Shown here: in pieces, positions 1 to 10,907 of the stretch | Layout: every line of letters begins with the position of its first letter | Numbering within the stretch: position 1 is the stretch's first letter | Assembly (NCBI GenBank): GCA_025458465.1 | Contig: JALOSK010000064.1 | Coordinates: 1-10,985, forward strand | Direction of reading: 5' to 3' | Source: Sandarakinorhabdus sp. | Lineage (GTDB): Bacteria > Pseudomonadota > Alphaproteobacteria > Sphingomonadales > Sphingomonadaceae | Length of the DNA stretch: 10,985 bases | Notes under the pieces: generated by a model | Told to the model about the DNA's origin: nothing | Database searches by the model: none | Seen by the model: only the letters and a program-made list of their open reading frames with translations | Position numbers and translations under genes: made by a program

Positions 1-621
1 GCGGCCGATGATCTGGCCGAAGGGCGCAGCACCTTCATGGTGGAGATGGTGGAAACCGCCGCCATCCTCACCGGCGCCACCAACCGCAGCCTGGTCATCC
101 TTGATGAAGTCGGGCGCGGCACCTCCACCTATGACGGCCTCGCCATCGCCTGGGCGGTGCTGGAGGCGGTGCACGATGATCTTCAGTGCCGCTGCCTGTT
201 CGCCACCCATTATCACGAACTCGTGCCGCTCACCGCCAGGCTCGCAGGGCTGGCCAGCGTCACGGTGAAGGTGCGCGAATGGAAGGGCGATCTCGTCTTC
301 CTCCACCAGGTCGCGCCCGGCGCTGCCGACAAGAGCTATGGCTTGGCCGTGGCCCGCCTTGCCGGCATCCCCGGCCCCGTCCTCACTCGTGCCCGCGCCA
401 TTCTCACCCGCCTCGAGACCCGCCGCGAGCAGACGGGCGGGATTGCCGCGGGCGTCGATTCCCTGCCCCTGTTCGCCGCGCCGGCAGCCGCTGCTGGCGA
501 CGAACTGCGTGAAAAGCTGGCCGGCATCGATCCGGACAACATCACCCCCAGGGAAGCGCTGGACCTGCTGGCAGATCTGAAAGCGCTGGCGGCGCCGGAA
601 ACGGCCTCACGAACCGGTTGA
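1..621 (+). CDS. mutS: DNA mismatch repair protein MutS, C-terminal part (5' end outside the window)
   Basis: MutS recognises base mismatches and small loops and uses ATP to recruit MutL in cytoplasmic mismatch repair. The window opens inside the ATPase domain: reading from base 1, the conserved block [17 protein letters not shown] is followed by the Walker B/D-loop segment [15 protein letters not shown] (window residues 32-46, acidic pair D35-E36) and the switch histidine motif FATHYHEL (67-74). Next come the helix-turn-helix dimerisation region around [12 protein letters not shown] and a variable linker with LPLF, a possible beta-clamp-binding peptide. The end is the conserved C-terminal motif [14 protein letters not shown]. 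The reading frame is open and intact to the TGA at 619-621, so only the N-terminal three quarters or so is missing, and that is because of the window edge. The last 15 bases overlap the end of the convergent gene on the other strand. Identification is very secure. Confidence 0.97.
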   Translation, partial: AADDLAEGRSTFMVEMVETAAILTGATNRSLVILDEVGRGTSTYDGLAIAWAVLEAVHDDLQCRCLFATHYHELVPLTARLAGLASVTVKVREWKGDLVFLHQVAPGAADKSYGLAVARLAGIPGPVLTRARAILTRLETRREQTGGIAAGVDSLPLFAAPAAAAGDELREKLAGIDPDNITPREALDLLADLKALAAPETASRTG

Positions 622-2688
622 AGAAGCGCCGCAGCGCAGCGTCCACGACCGCCCCGGCTTGTCGATCTCCAGTTCATGGCAGCCGGCCGCCCGCAACTGC
701 ACGCGCGTCAGCCGCAGTTCGCGTTCCAGGCCGGCAAAGCCGGCAACATCGGGCCAGGGCACATGCGCAGGCCATTGGCCGTAACCGCTGTGGCCAAAGC
801 GCTGCCGGTTCCGGGCCAGAAGGCCGCGCACGGTCGGCACCTGTTCGACCAGCACCGCATCGATGCGCAGCGGCCCGATGACCAGCGGCTTCGCCAATTG
901 CAGCCGGCGCAACGACCGCACGCGATAATCGGCCATCCGCTGCCGCACTCGCGTCTCGTCATACACGCCGCCATGCAGGCGGATCAGATCCTCGCCCAGC
1001 GCCATCGAGGCGATGGGATCGGGCTGCGCGTCTCCAAGATCCAGCCCGATGAAGAGCGGAGAGATGCCGGGCACGGCGGCGACACCCATCACCGCCTGGT
1101 CGTGCGAACGATCCGCAATCGAGAGGGAGAGCGTGGCTTCGGTTCCCGCGGGCGGGGCATCGGCAAGCCGCAGGCGCAGCCACGGCGCGGGCAAGGCCGC
1201 CAACGCCACGGTGCCGTCGCGCGGCCCGGGGTTGCGCACCGTATTGCCGCTTGGCGTTCTCGCCTCGATCCAGGAGGCGCCGAGTTCGGCACGGCGGCCA
1301 GCCAGCGACGCGGTGACATCAAGCGAGGTCAGATATGTGTTTGGCGCGATCCTTCTGTCCTCGCTGCCCGGAATGCGCGGCAGAACTTCCACCAGGCCTT
1401 CCTGCAAGGCACCGGGGTTTACGCCAGGCACCCCACCCGACTGCTCAAGCCAATTGCGCAAACCCTCCATCCGGGCCAGCATCGCCGGATCGTTGGCGAG
1501 CGAGGAGACGCGCTCCCGTGCCACCCTGTTCACCGCCCTGCGGTTGAGCAACAGGCCGCCCTGCCCGCCATCACCCAGCGCCAGATCAAGATATTGCCCG
1601 CCGACGGCCATCTGCACCGGGCCATCCAGCGCCAGCTGCACCGGCGCGGCCGGTGGCAGCACATCGTTCACCAGCACCGGCGGCGATGCCACGGGCACCC
1701 TGGCGAATTGCGCCCATGCCGCGTTCGGGCGCGGCGGCGGCGTTGGCGCCGCGCATGTCAGTTCCCATCGCTGCTGCGCCTTGTCGATCAACAGGCTGGC
1801 GCAGCCATGCGCTTCAAGCTGCGTGCGCGACAGCATGATATAGCGCGCTGCGTTGCGCCGTTTGATGATGCGGCCGCGCACCTGCATGATATCGGGGTCT
1901 TCCTCGGCATCGAAGGGGGCAACCTGCCCCCGCTCCAGGCTCATGGTGGCATCACGCGGCCCGCCGGTGCGCACCGCCACCGCATCGATGCGGATCGGAC
2001 CGATCATCAAGGGCCGGTCCAACTGCAGGCGGCGCAGCGGCCGGCGCACGCCCAGCAAGATCTCCTCCTGAAACGGTTCGCCCACGAATCGCCCGCCAAG
2101 TTGCGCGGCAAGATCGGCCCCCATGGCGGCCGTCACCAGTGGCAACGGCCGGTGATTGCGAACATCAACGCCAACCAGCAGTACCGTCTTGCCCATCGGC
2201 ATCACGCCATAGGCAGCCCGATTGATGCTGCCGATCAGGGGCAGACTCACCATTTCGGGTTCGCGCTGTGCTGCCACCGGCCACTGCAGTTTCACCCGCC
2301 AATAGGGCAAGGCGAACGGCCCGATGGTGCCGGCCAGGGCAAGGCGCGATTCGCCGGGAAACCAATAGATTTCCTGACGCTGCAAATGCCCTCCATGGGC
2401 CAGCCAGCCGGCGCCATGGCGGCCCTGCAGCGTCACCCGCCCACCAATCACCAGATCAGCCGTGCGATCAGACGGCACGCCGCTCAAGCCGATGCGCCGC
2501 ACGATGTCATCGTTCAAGGTGACATGGTCCACCGTGCCGGTTGAAACCGCCAGCGCGACTTCAAGACCATTGATCCAGACGGGCACGGATGCGTCGGCAT
2601 CCAGCACCACTTCACTGGGCGGCTCGACATTCTGGCCCGCGGCCACTGCCGGCCACAACAGCAGAGCCATCCACGCCAGCCACCGCAT
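607..2688 (-). CDS. Exported tandem-duplicated retropepsin-like (degenerate aspartyl protease) protein
   Basis: The predicted protein has 693 residues. An N-terminal signal peptide (about 1-18, hydrophobic core [15 protein letters not shown]) suggests export to the periplasm. The rest is two homologous units (about 34-312 and 350-686) joined by a proline-rich linker (315-349). The units share near-identical blocks [19 protein letters not shown] (219-237) and [19 protein letters not shown] (594-612). Each ends with a TR-x-QL / GC / IDK / W-x-L-x-C pattern whose cysteines have equal spacing (C296/C312 and C670/C686). Segments resembling the aspartyl-protease active-site loop occur twice per unit, but none is a clean DTG: STG (49-51), DVR (175-177), DGG (373-375) and DLG (550-552). 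It is therefore probably catalytically degenerate or very divergent. Known family: bacterial retropepsin-like proteins; the assignment is by pattern, not a database hit. The ATG at 2688 is preferred over the GTG at 2694 because AAGAGG lies 5 bases before the ATG and would overlap the GTG. The 3' end overlaps mutS by 15 bases. Confidence 0.82.
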   Translation of the reverse strand: MRWLAWMALLLWPAVAAGQNVEPPSEVVLDADASVPVWINGLEVALAVSTGTVDHVTLNDDIVRRIGLSGVPSDRTADLVIGGRVTLQGRHGAGWLAHGGHLQRQEIYWFPGESRLALAGTIGPFALPYWRVKLQWPVAAQREPEMVSLPLIGSINRAAYGVMPMGKTVLLVGVDVRNHRPLPLVTAAMGADLAAQLGGRFVGEPFQEEILLGVRRPLRRLQLDRPLMIGPIRIDAVAVRTGGPRDATMSLERGQVAPFDAEEDPDIMQVRGRIIKRRNAARYIMLSRTQLEAHGCASLLIDKAQQRWELTCAAPTPPPRPNAAWAQFARVPVASPPVLVNDVLPPAAPVQLALDGPVQMAVGGQYLDLALGDGGQGGLLLNRRAVNRVARERVSSLANDPAMLARMEGLRNWLEQSGGVPGVNPGALQEGLVEVLPRIPGSEDRRIAPNTYLTSLDVTASLAGRRAELGASWIEARTPSGNTVRNPGPRDGTVALAALPAPWLRLRLADAPPAGTEATLSLSIADRSHDQAVMGVAAVPGISPLFIGLDLGDAQPDPIASMALGEDLIRLHGGVYDETRVRQRMADYRVRSLRRLQLAKPLVIGPLRIDAVLVEQVPTVRGLLARNRQRFGHSGYGQWPAHVPWPDVAGFAGLERELRLTRVQLRAAGCHELEIDKPGRSWTLRCGASSTGS

Positions 2689-2693
2689 CGACA

Positions 2694-2699
2694 CCTCTT
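2694..2699 (-). promoter_or_regulatory. Shine-Dalgarno sequence deciding the start of the protease-like gene
   Basis: On the minus strand AAGAGG lies 5 bases upstream of the ATG at 2688-2686. An in-frame GTG at 2694-2692 would give two more residues, but its first base is the last G of this site, leaving no room for ribosome binding. The site supports ATG 2688 as the true start. Confidence 0.7.
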
Positions 2700-2716
2700 A
2701 TTACGAAATCGTAATA
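2699..2716. promoter_or_regulatory. 18-base perfect palindrome, probable operator over the ribosome binding site
   Basis: TATTACGAAATCGTAATA consists of 8-base perfect arms around an AA centre. It sits in an AT-rich island within otherwise very GC-rich DNA, 11 to 28 bases upstream of the preferred ATG of the protease-like gene, and its left end overlaps that gene's Shine-Dalgarno sequence. Size and symmetry fit a dimeric helix-turn-helix repressor site. A repressor bound here would cover the region where transcription should begin. No regulator gene lies in the window and I cannot name the family. I could not assign convincing -35/-10 hexamers at proper spacing, so the promoter itself is only implied. 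Confidence 0.5.
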
Positions 2717-2757
2717 TTAAGTGCCATAGTCTGCCGCCAGGAGCAAGTCGTTGCTTT

Positions 2758-3102
2758 TCAGACTGTAAGTTGGTCCACCGCTTCCAGCGCCTTGGCGGCA
2801 TACATCACGCTCGGCCCGGCCCCCATATACACCGCCAGCGCCAGCGTTTCGGCCACCTGATCACGCGTGGCGCCAGCCTTCAGCGCGCCTTCGGCATGAT
2901 AGGCGATGCAGGGTTCGCAGCGGGTGGCGACGCTGATCGCCAGCGCGATCAGTTCCTGCGTGGCGTGATCCAGTGCCGGGCCAGCGTGCGCGGCGCGGCT
3001 CATGTCGCCAAAGGCCTTCATCACATCCGGGCTGGCAGTGCGCAGGCCCTTCACGGCACCGTTCATCTCGGTGATCAGGTCGCGCCAGTTGCGGGTGCTC
3101 AT
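2758..3102 (-). CDS. AhpD-like / carboxymuconolactone decarboxylase family protein
   Basis: This is a 114-residue single-domain protein, the usual length for small members of the carboxymuconolactone decarboxylase (CMD) superfamily. The redox signature of the AhpD-like branch is complete: E50, then C62-E-P-C65 and H69 in the segment RCEPCIAYHAEGALKAGAT. This is followed by the typical helix DQVAETLALAVYMGAGPSVMYA. In AhpD-type proteins the CxxC pair and the histidine/glutamate relay give thiol-dependent peroxidase activity; true decarboxylases lack the CxxC, so a hydroperoxide or redox role is more likely than aromatic degradation. The substrate is unknown. The ATG at 3102-3100 has GGAG 8 bases upstream. 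The gene is divergent from the 5-oxoprolinase operon and 69 bases upstream of the protease-like gene on the same strand. A probable operator lies between those two, so they are probably separate transcription units. Confidence 0.9.
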   Translation of the reverse strand: MSTRNWRDLITEMNGAVKGLRTASPDVMKAFGDMSRAAHAGPALDHATQELIALAISVATRCEPCIAYHAEGALKAGATRDQVAETLALAVYMGAGPSVMYAAKALEAVDQLTV

Positions 3103-3213
3103 CTATGACTCTCCATTTGCTGGCGGGCAGCATCGCAAAAGCGGCGCCAATGCGCAGTCGGGGCTTTTCCTGAGCCACTTGACCGCCCTGCCCGGCGCGG
3201 TCACCACAGGGCA
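3103..3213. promoter_or_regulatory. Divergent intergenic region driving the AhpD-like gene and the 5-oxoprolinase operon
   Basis: These 111 bases separate two divergently transcribed genes, so promoters for both directions should lie here. A TTGACC at 3179-3184 resembles a -35 box, but a -10 box at normal spacing would fall almost on the start codon and no good match is there, so I do not call it. The 5-oxoprolinase start (ATG 3214) has only a weak AGGG two bases upstream. No in-frame alternative start lies close upstream, and the ATG gives the normal family N-terminus. Confidence 0.45.
3180..3203. promoter_or_regulatory. Inverted repeat in the 5-oxoprolinase leader
   Basis: TGACCGC (3180-3186) and GCGGTCA (3197-3203) are perfect 7-base inverted arms with a 10-base spacer, ending 10 bases before the ATG of the 5-oxoprolinase gene. 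This could be an operator for a dimeric regulator or a leader hairpin affecting ribosome access. In DNA this GC-rich a short inverted repeat can arise by chance, so confidence is low. Confidence 0.3.
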
Positions 3214-6782
<3,569 letters not shown>

Positions 6783-6786
<4 letters not shown>

Positions 6787-7463
6787 CGACGCTGCCCAGC
6801 CTGTGGCCACTGGCCGGCATCGCCATCGTGGTGATCGGCTTTGGCTTGCGGGCCAATCCGCTGGCCGTGGTGGTGCTGGCGGCATTCGGCAGCGGGCTGG
6901 GCGCCGGGCTTTCGGTGGCCGAGGTGGTGGCCGCGCTGGGCAAGGCCTTCAACCAGAACCGCTATGTCTCGGTGCCGTGGCTGGCGCTGCCGGTGATCGG
7001 CCTGATGGAGCGTGCCGGCCTGCAGGAACAGGCGCGCCGGGTGATTGCCAGCGCCCGCGCCGCCACCGCCGCGCGCATCCTGATCCTCTATCTGGGATTG
7101 CGGCAGATCACGGCGGCGCTGGGCCTTACCCAGATTGCCGGCCACGCCCAGACGGTGCGTCCCCTGCTGGCGCCGATGGTCGAGGCGGCGGCCGAGCGGG
7201 ACAATCCCGCCATCACCGAGGACGAACGCCACAAGGTCAAGGCGATGGCGGCCGCCACCGACAATGTCGGCATCTTCTTTGGTGAGGATATCTTCATTGC
7301 CATCGCCTCCATCCTGCTGATCAAGGGCTTCCTGGAAGGCGCCGGCATCATCGTGCAGCCGCTGCAACTTTCTGTTTGGGCGATCCCCACCGCAATTGCC
7401 GCCTTTGCCGTCCACGGCCTGCGGTTGTGGCGGATGGGGCGCGCATCGGGGAAAGCCGGATGA
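6783..7463 (+). CDS. DUF969 family membrane protein, probable 5-oxoproline permease component
   Basis: A 226-residue hydrophobic protein with about six membrane segments (roughly 6-22, 25-44, 63-77, 97-113, 168-186, 193-213). DUF969 hallmarks are visible: [20 protein letters not shown] near the N-terminus, [16 protein letters not shown] (69-84), [13 protein letters not shown] (120-132) and the charged motif [14 protein letters not shown] (158-171), which could line a substrate path. As I recall the family, DUF969 and DUF979 genes are neighbours and often lie by 5-oxoprolinase or pyroglutamyl-peptidase genes, hence the proposed role in 5-oxoproline uptake; direct transport evidence is unknown to me. 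The start is ATG 6783, overlapping the 5-oxoprolinase stop (ATGA). The frame is open further upstream, but that would overlap the coding end of the previous gene. No strong ribosome site is visible, which fits translational coupling. Confidence 0.92.
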
Positions 7464-8398
7464 TCGGCCTGCCTGCCCTCTACACGCTGGCCGGGCTGGT
7501 GTTCGCCGGCTGGGCGGCTGCCACCCTGCTGGATCGGCAGCACCCGCGCCGTTTGCGCGGGGCCGCCTTCTGGGGCCTGATTGCGGCTTCCTTCCTGGCG
7601 GGCGACGCGCTGGGCGACATGGGCAACGGCGTGCTGGTGCTGGCGCTGGTGGGCCTCGCGCTGGCCGGCGCACCGGGCAAGGGGCAGCCGGCCACCAGCA
7701 GCAGCGAAGATCGCGCTGCCAGTGCGGCGGCGCGCGGCAACCGCCTGTTCCTGCCCGCCCTGGTGATGCCCGGCGTGGCGCTGGCCGGCACCTTCCTGCT
7801 GCCGCGCCTGGGCGGACTGTTCGATCCCAAGCAGGTCACGCTGGTCAGCCTGGGGCTGGGCGCGATGCTGGCCGCTGCTGCCCTGATGGCCTGGACGCGC
7901 CCATCGGCCAGCGCCGCTGTTCAGGAAGGCCGGCGACTGGCCGAAAATGTCGGCTGGGCAATGCTGCTGCCGCAGTTGCTGGCCAGCCTGGGGATGGTGT
8001 TCGGCCTGGCCGGCGTTGGCGATATCGTTGGCAGCCTGGCGCCGCTGGCCATTCCCGATGGCAGCCGGCTGGCGGCCGTGGTGGCCTTCACCGGCGGCAT
8101 GGCGATTTTCACCATCCTGATGGGCAATGCCTTTGCGGCCTTCCCGGTGATGATGGGCGGCATCGGCCTGCCGGTGCTGGTGCTGGGGCTGGGTGCCAAT
8201 CCCGTGGTGGTGGGCGCGGTGGGGATGCTGGCCGGCTTCTGCGGCACGCTGCTGTCGCCCATGGCGGCCAATTTCAACATCGTGCCGGCCGCCCTGCTGG
8301 AACTGCCGGATCGCTATGCCGTGATCCGTGCGCAGGTGGGCACGGCGCTGCCGCTGTGGCTGTTCAACACCGCGCTGATCTGGGGATTCGCGTTTTGA
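7460..8398 (+). CDS. DUF979 family membrane protein, probable partner of DUF969
   Basis: A 312-residue, very hydrophobic inner-membrane protein with about nine or ten membrane segments. A hydrophilic, Ser/Ala-rich loop lies at 72-95. Conserved DUF979 segments are MGNAFAAFPVMMGGIGLP (221-238) and GFCGTLLSPMAANFNIVPAA (259-278), followed by LLELPD. The latter looks like a re-entrant or substrate-contacting segment, by analogy with other carriers (inference). The start ATG at 7460 overlaps the DUF969 stop (ATGA), so the two should be translated in step, as expected for subunits of one transporter. With 5-oxoprolinase encoded just upstream, 5-oxoproline import is the most economical role. The alternative is that the pair carries another amide or small peptide product. 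Family assignment is strong; function is inferred. Confidence 0.92.
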   Translation: MIGLPALYTLAGLVFAGWAAATLLDRQHPRRLRGAAFWGLIAASFLAGDALGDMGNGVLVLALVGLALAGAPGKGQPATSSSEDRAASAAARGNRLFLPALVMPGVALAGTFLLPRLGGLFDPKQVTLVSLGLGAMLAAAALMAWTRPSASAAVQEGRRLAENVGWAMLLPQLLASLGMVFGLAGVGDIVGSLAPLAIPDGSRLAAVVAFTGGMAIFTILMGNAFAAFPVMMGGIGLPVLVLGLGANPVVVGAVGMLAGFCGTLLSPMAANFNIVPAALLELPDRYAVIRAQVGTALPLWLFNTALIWGFAF

Positions 8399-8410
8399 CG
8401 GGGCTGTTTG

Positions 8411-9380
8411 ATGACGCTGGATGAAGCAGTTGCGGCCCGCATGGCCGGCATCGCGCTGGGCCATGTGACGCGCGAATATCCGCACAAGCTGGATCATGTG
8501 ATGGCCGGCGATGGCGATGCGCAAACACCGCGGGCGCTGCACCCCATCTTCTTCGGCAGTTATGATTGGCACAGCTGCGTGCACGGCTGGTGGCTGCTGT
8601 TCCGGCTGGCGCACCGCTTCCCCGGCCACGCCCGCGCCGCCGATACGCTGGCGCTGGCCGCGCACAGCTTCACGCCGGCAAAAGTGGCCGCCGAGCGCGC
8701 CTATCTGGCCCGCCCGGAATCGAAGGGGTTCGAACGGCCCTATGGCTGGGCCTGGCTGCTGATGCTGCACGCCGAACTGGCGGCGGCGCACAACCCGCTG
8801 GCGCCGGTGCTGGAACCTTTGGCGCGCGATTTCGCCGCGCTGTTCCACGATCACCTGCCGCGCCTCACCTATCCCATCCGCACCGGCGCACATGGCAACA
8901 CCGCCTTTGCGCTGGTGCTGGCCAGCCAGTGGGCGCAAGCCCACGATCCGGCGTTGCTGGCGCTGATGGCAGCGCGGGCGCAGGGCTGGTTTGGCAGCGA
9001 TGCGGGTGCGCAGGCCTGGGAGCCCGATGGCGATGCCTTCCTGTCGCCAACCCTGGTGGAGGCGCTCGCGATGGCAAGCCTGCTGCCTGCCGGCGATTTC
9101 GGCCCCTGGCTGCGCACGTTCTTGCCGAACATGGCCAACCGCCATCCGGCCAGCCTGTTCACCCCGGCCGCCGTTTCCGATCGTTCAGATGGCAAGATCG
9201 CCCACCTGGATGGCCTCAACCTGTCGCGCGCCTGGGCCTTCCGGCGCATTGCCGCCGCGCTGGGCCATGATGCGCCGGAAACACCGGTGCTGGCTGCGGC
9301 CGCCGATGCCCATCTGGCCGCAGGCATCGGCCGGCGAACACTGGCTGGCCAGTTTCGCCCTGCTGGCGCTGGAGGCCTGA
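8411..9380 (+). CDS. DUF2891 family protein with an apparent frameshift near its 3' end
   Basis: The first 306 codons carry the DUF2891 pattern: HPIFFGSYDWHSCVHGWWLL (44-63), YGWAWLL (111-117), RTGAHGNTAFAL (157-168), WEPDGDAFLSPTLVEA (203-218) and KIAHLDGLNLSRAW (262-275). These Trp/His/Asp-rich helices suggest an alpha-barrel enzyme-like fold, but no reaction is known to me. After ILE306 (9326-9328) family-like sequence stops in this frame, while the frame starting at 9330 gives AGEHWLASFALLALEA and then TGA at 9378-9380, which fits the usual DUF2891 end. So about 322 residues are expected, interrupted by an indel near 9329: one extra base, or a loss of 2, 5, 8... bases. In the given sequence the frame instead runs on into DUF4403. 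The ATG at 8411 is preferred over a TTG at 8408, with GGGG 7 bases upstream and a 12-base gap after DUF979. It is in the operon; its role with 5-oxoproline is unknown. Confidence 0.8.
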
Positions 9381-10897
9381 TGGCGATGCGGCGGCGCACC
9401 CGGCTCTGGTTGACCGGGCTGGCCGTTGCCATCGTGGCGGCCGGCGGCGCCGGCTTGCTGCTGCTGCGCGAAACCGGCAGCGCCAGCCTTGGGGAGGCCC
9501 CGCCGCGCGCCGTGGCCGCGCCGCTGCCGCCCCCGCCGCCATCCACCATCGCGCTGCCGGTGCGGGTGCCTTTGGCGATGATCGCGCAGGCCGTGAACGA
9601 AGCCGTGCCGCGCCAGCTGTGGCAGGTGGACAAGCCCGATGCCGTCTGCGTGAAGGCCAGCCAGGTGAAGATCCTGGGCAGCGCCGTGAAGCTGACGCCC
9701 GATGTGAAATGCCGCATCGTAGGCCAAGTGACGCGCGGGCCCATCACGCTTTCCGGGCAACAGGGGCAGATCAGGCTGAAGATGCCGGTTTCGGCCATGC
9801 TGGAGGCCCGCGACATCGGCGGCGTGATCGCGCGTGAAGGCACCGAGGCCAGCGCCATCATCACCGCCGATCTGCAACCGATCCTGACGCCCGATGGCCG
9901 CCTGTCTGCCCGCATCCGGCTGAATTACAATTGGCAACGGGAACCGGCCGTGAACGTGCTGGGCCAGGAGATCCGCCTGACGGAAAAGGCCGACGAGAAA
10001 CTGGCCCCGGTGCTGGCCAAGGCCGAAGCCGAACTGTCCCGCCGCCTTGCCGCGCTGCCGGTGCGCGTCGAGCTGGAAAAACTGTGGCGACAAGGCTTCA
10101 CGGTGCAATCGATCAACCGCCGCAACCCGGCAGCCTGGCTGCGCCTCACCCCGCAATCACTGGCCTTTGCCGGTGCCAGCGTGGAAAATGCGGAACTCAG
10201 GATCGACGCGCGCCTGGGGACGGTGGCCGAAGTGGTGCTGGGCACCGCACCCAGGCCCGCCGCGCCGGTGCCGCTGCCGGCCATCGCGATCCAGCCGGAA
10301 GGACGCAACGCCGGCCTGGCGCTCAACATCGCCATTGTTGCCGATCCGGCCACCTTGCAAACCGCCATCGACAAGGCCCTGGCCAAGGTGGCGGCACGCG
10401 GCGTGGAGGTGCCGGATGTGGGCCGCGTGCGCGTGCGCTTTGGCCGATCAACCCTGTACGCCACGCCAGATGGCAAGCTGGCGCTGGGGCTGGACATTGC
10501 AGCGCGCGGCCCCCGCCAGATGCTCGACACACGTGGGCGGCTGTGGCTGACGGCGCGGCCGGAAACCGGCACCAGCGATGAACGCCTGCGCATCCGCGAT
10601 CTTGATCTGGTCGCCGCACCCGGCGCCGATGTGCAATTCCCGCTGCTGGTGGCGGTGGCCGAATCCGCCACCGTGCGCGGCGCCGTCGAAGACGCGCTGG
10701 CCCAGGATTTTGCCCGCGATTACAAGAAATTGATGCAACGTATCGATCTTGCCCTGGCCGAAGTGCCGATCGGAGGCTTCACCCTTTCCGTGCTGCTGAA
10801 CCGGGTACAGCATGGCAAGGCGGTGGTCGTGGGCGATCGGCTCTATTTGCCGGTCACCGCCCACGGCATTGCCCGGCTGGACCTGCCACCGGCATAG
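9380..10897 (+). CDS. DUF4403 family protein, membrane-anchored or exported
   Basis: A 505-residue protein. A basic N-terminus (MAMRRRTR) and one hydrophobic segment (about 9-29, rich in Leu/Ala/Gly) indicate an uncleaved anchor or signal, followed by a Pro-rich stretch (49-55) and a soluble domain. The domain fits DUF4403: STIALPVRVPLAMIAQAVNE (55-74), RGPITLSGQQGQIRLKMPVS (119-138), a central W-rich link (about 236, 253) with WLRLTPQSLAF, then a second half from about 315 (LNIAIVADPATLQTAIDKAL, GKLALGLDIAARG). The two halves look alike (beta-rich, with an amphipathic helix near each start), recalling two-lobed lipid-binding folds; that is inference. The start ATG 9380 shares its A with the TGA that ends DUF2891 in its expected frame (TGATG), marking an independent, coupled gene rather than a true fusion. 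ATG 9386 is an alternative start. Function is unknown. Confidence 0.85.
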   Translation: MAMRRRTRLWLTGLAVAIVAAGGAGLLLLRETGSASLGEAPPRAVAAPLPPPPPSTIALPVRVPLAMIAQAVNEAVPRQLWQVDKPDAVCVKASQVKILGSAVKLTPDVKCRIVGQVTRGPITLSGQQGQIRLKMPVSAMLEARDIGGVIAREGTEASAIITADLQPILTPDGRLSARIRLNYNWQREPAVNVLGQEIRLTEKADEKLAPVLAKAEAELSRRLAALPVRVELEKLWRQGFTVQSINRRNPAAWLRLTPQSLAFAGASVENAELRIDARLGTVAEVVLGTAPRPAAPVPLPAIAIQPEGRNAGLALNIAIVADPATLQTAIDKALAKVAARGVEVPDVGRVRVRFGRSTLYATPDGKLALGLDIAARGPRQMLDTRGRLWLTARPETGTSDERLRIRDLDLVAAPGADVQFPLLVAVAESATVRGAVEDALAQDFARDYKKLMQRIDLALAEVPIGGFTLSVLLNRVQHGKAVVVGDRLYLPVTAHGIARLDLPPA

Positions 10898-10907
10898 CGC
10901 GCAATGG

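Noticed and set aside
676..2544. A 622-codon open frame on the plus strand opposite the protease-like gene.
   Set aside because: The translation is His/Arg/Gln-rich and low in hydrophobic residues, whereas the opposite strand encodes a signal peptide and clear internal repeats.
2742..2758. Small hairpin AGCAA-GTCG-TTGCT followed by TTT after the AhpD-like gene.
   Set aside because: The T run is on the plus strand, where no gene ends nearby; on the strand of the AhpD-like gene the stem is followed by CC, so it does not look like its terminator.
3179..3184. TTGACC as a -35 promoter box for the 5-oxoprolinase operon.
   Set aside because: A -10 box at normal spacing would fall at about 3202-3207, where CACCAC-like sequence is found and which nearly touches the start codon.
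7088..9145. A 685-codon open frame on the minus strand opposite DUF969/DUF979/DUF2891.
   Set aside because: It crosses three well-supported genes and has a His/Gln/Arg/Ala-rich composition typical of antisense shadows.
8408..10897. A single 829-codon gene (DUF2891-DUF4403 fusion protein).
   Set aside because: The DUF2891 ending is present in the next frame and stops exactly at a TGATG junction with a DUF4403 start that has its own membrane anchor, so two genes separated by an indel fit better.
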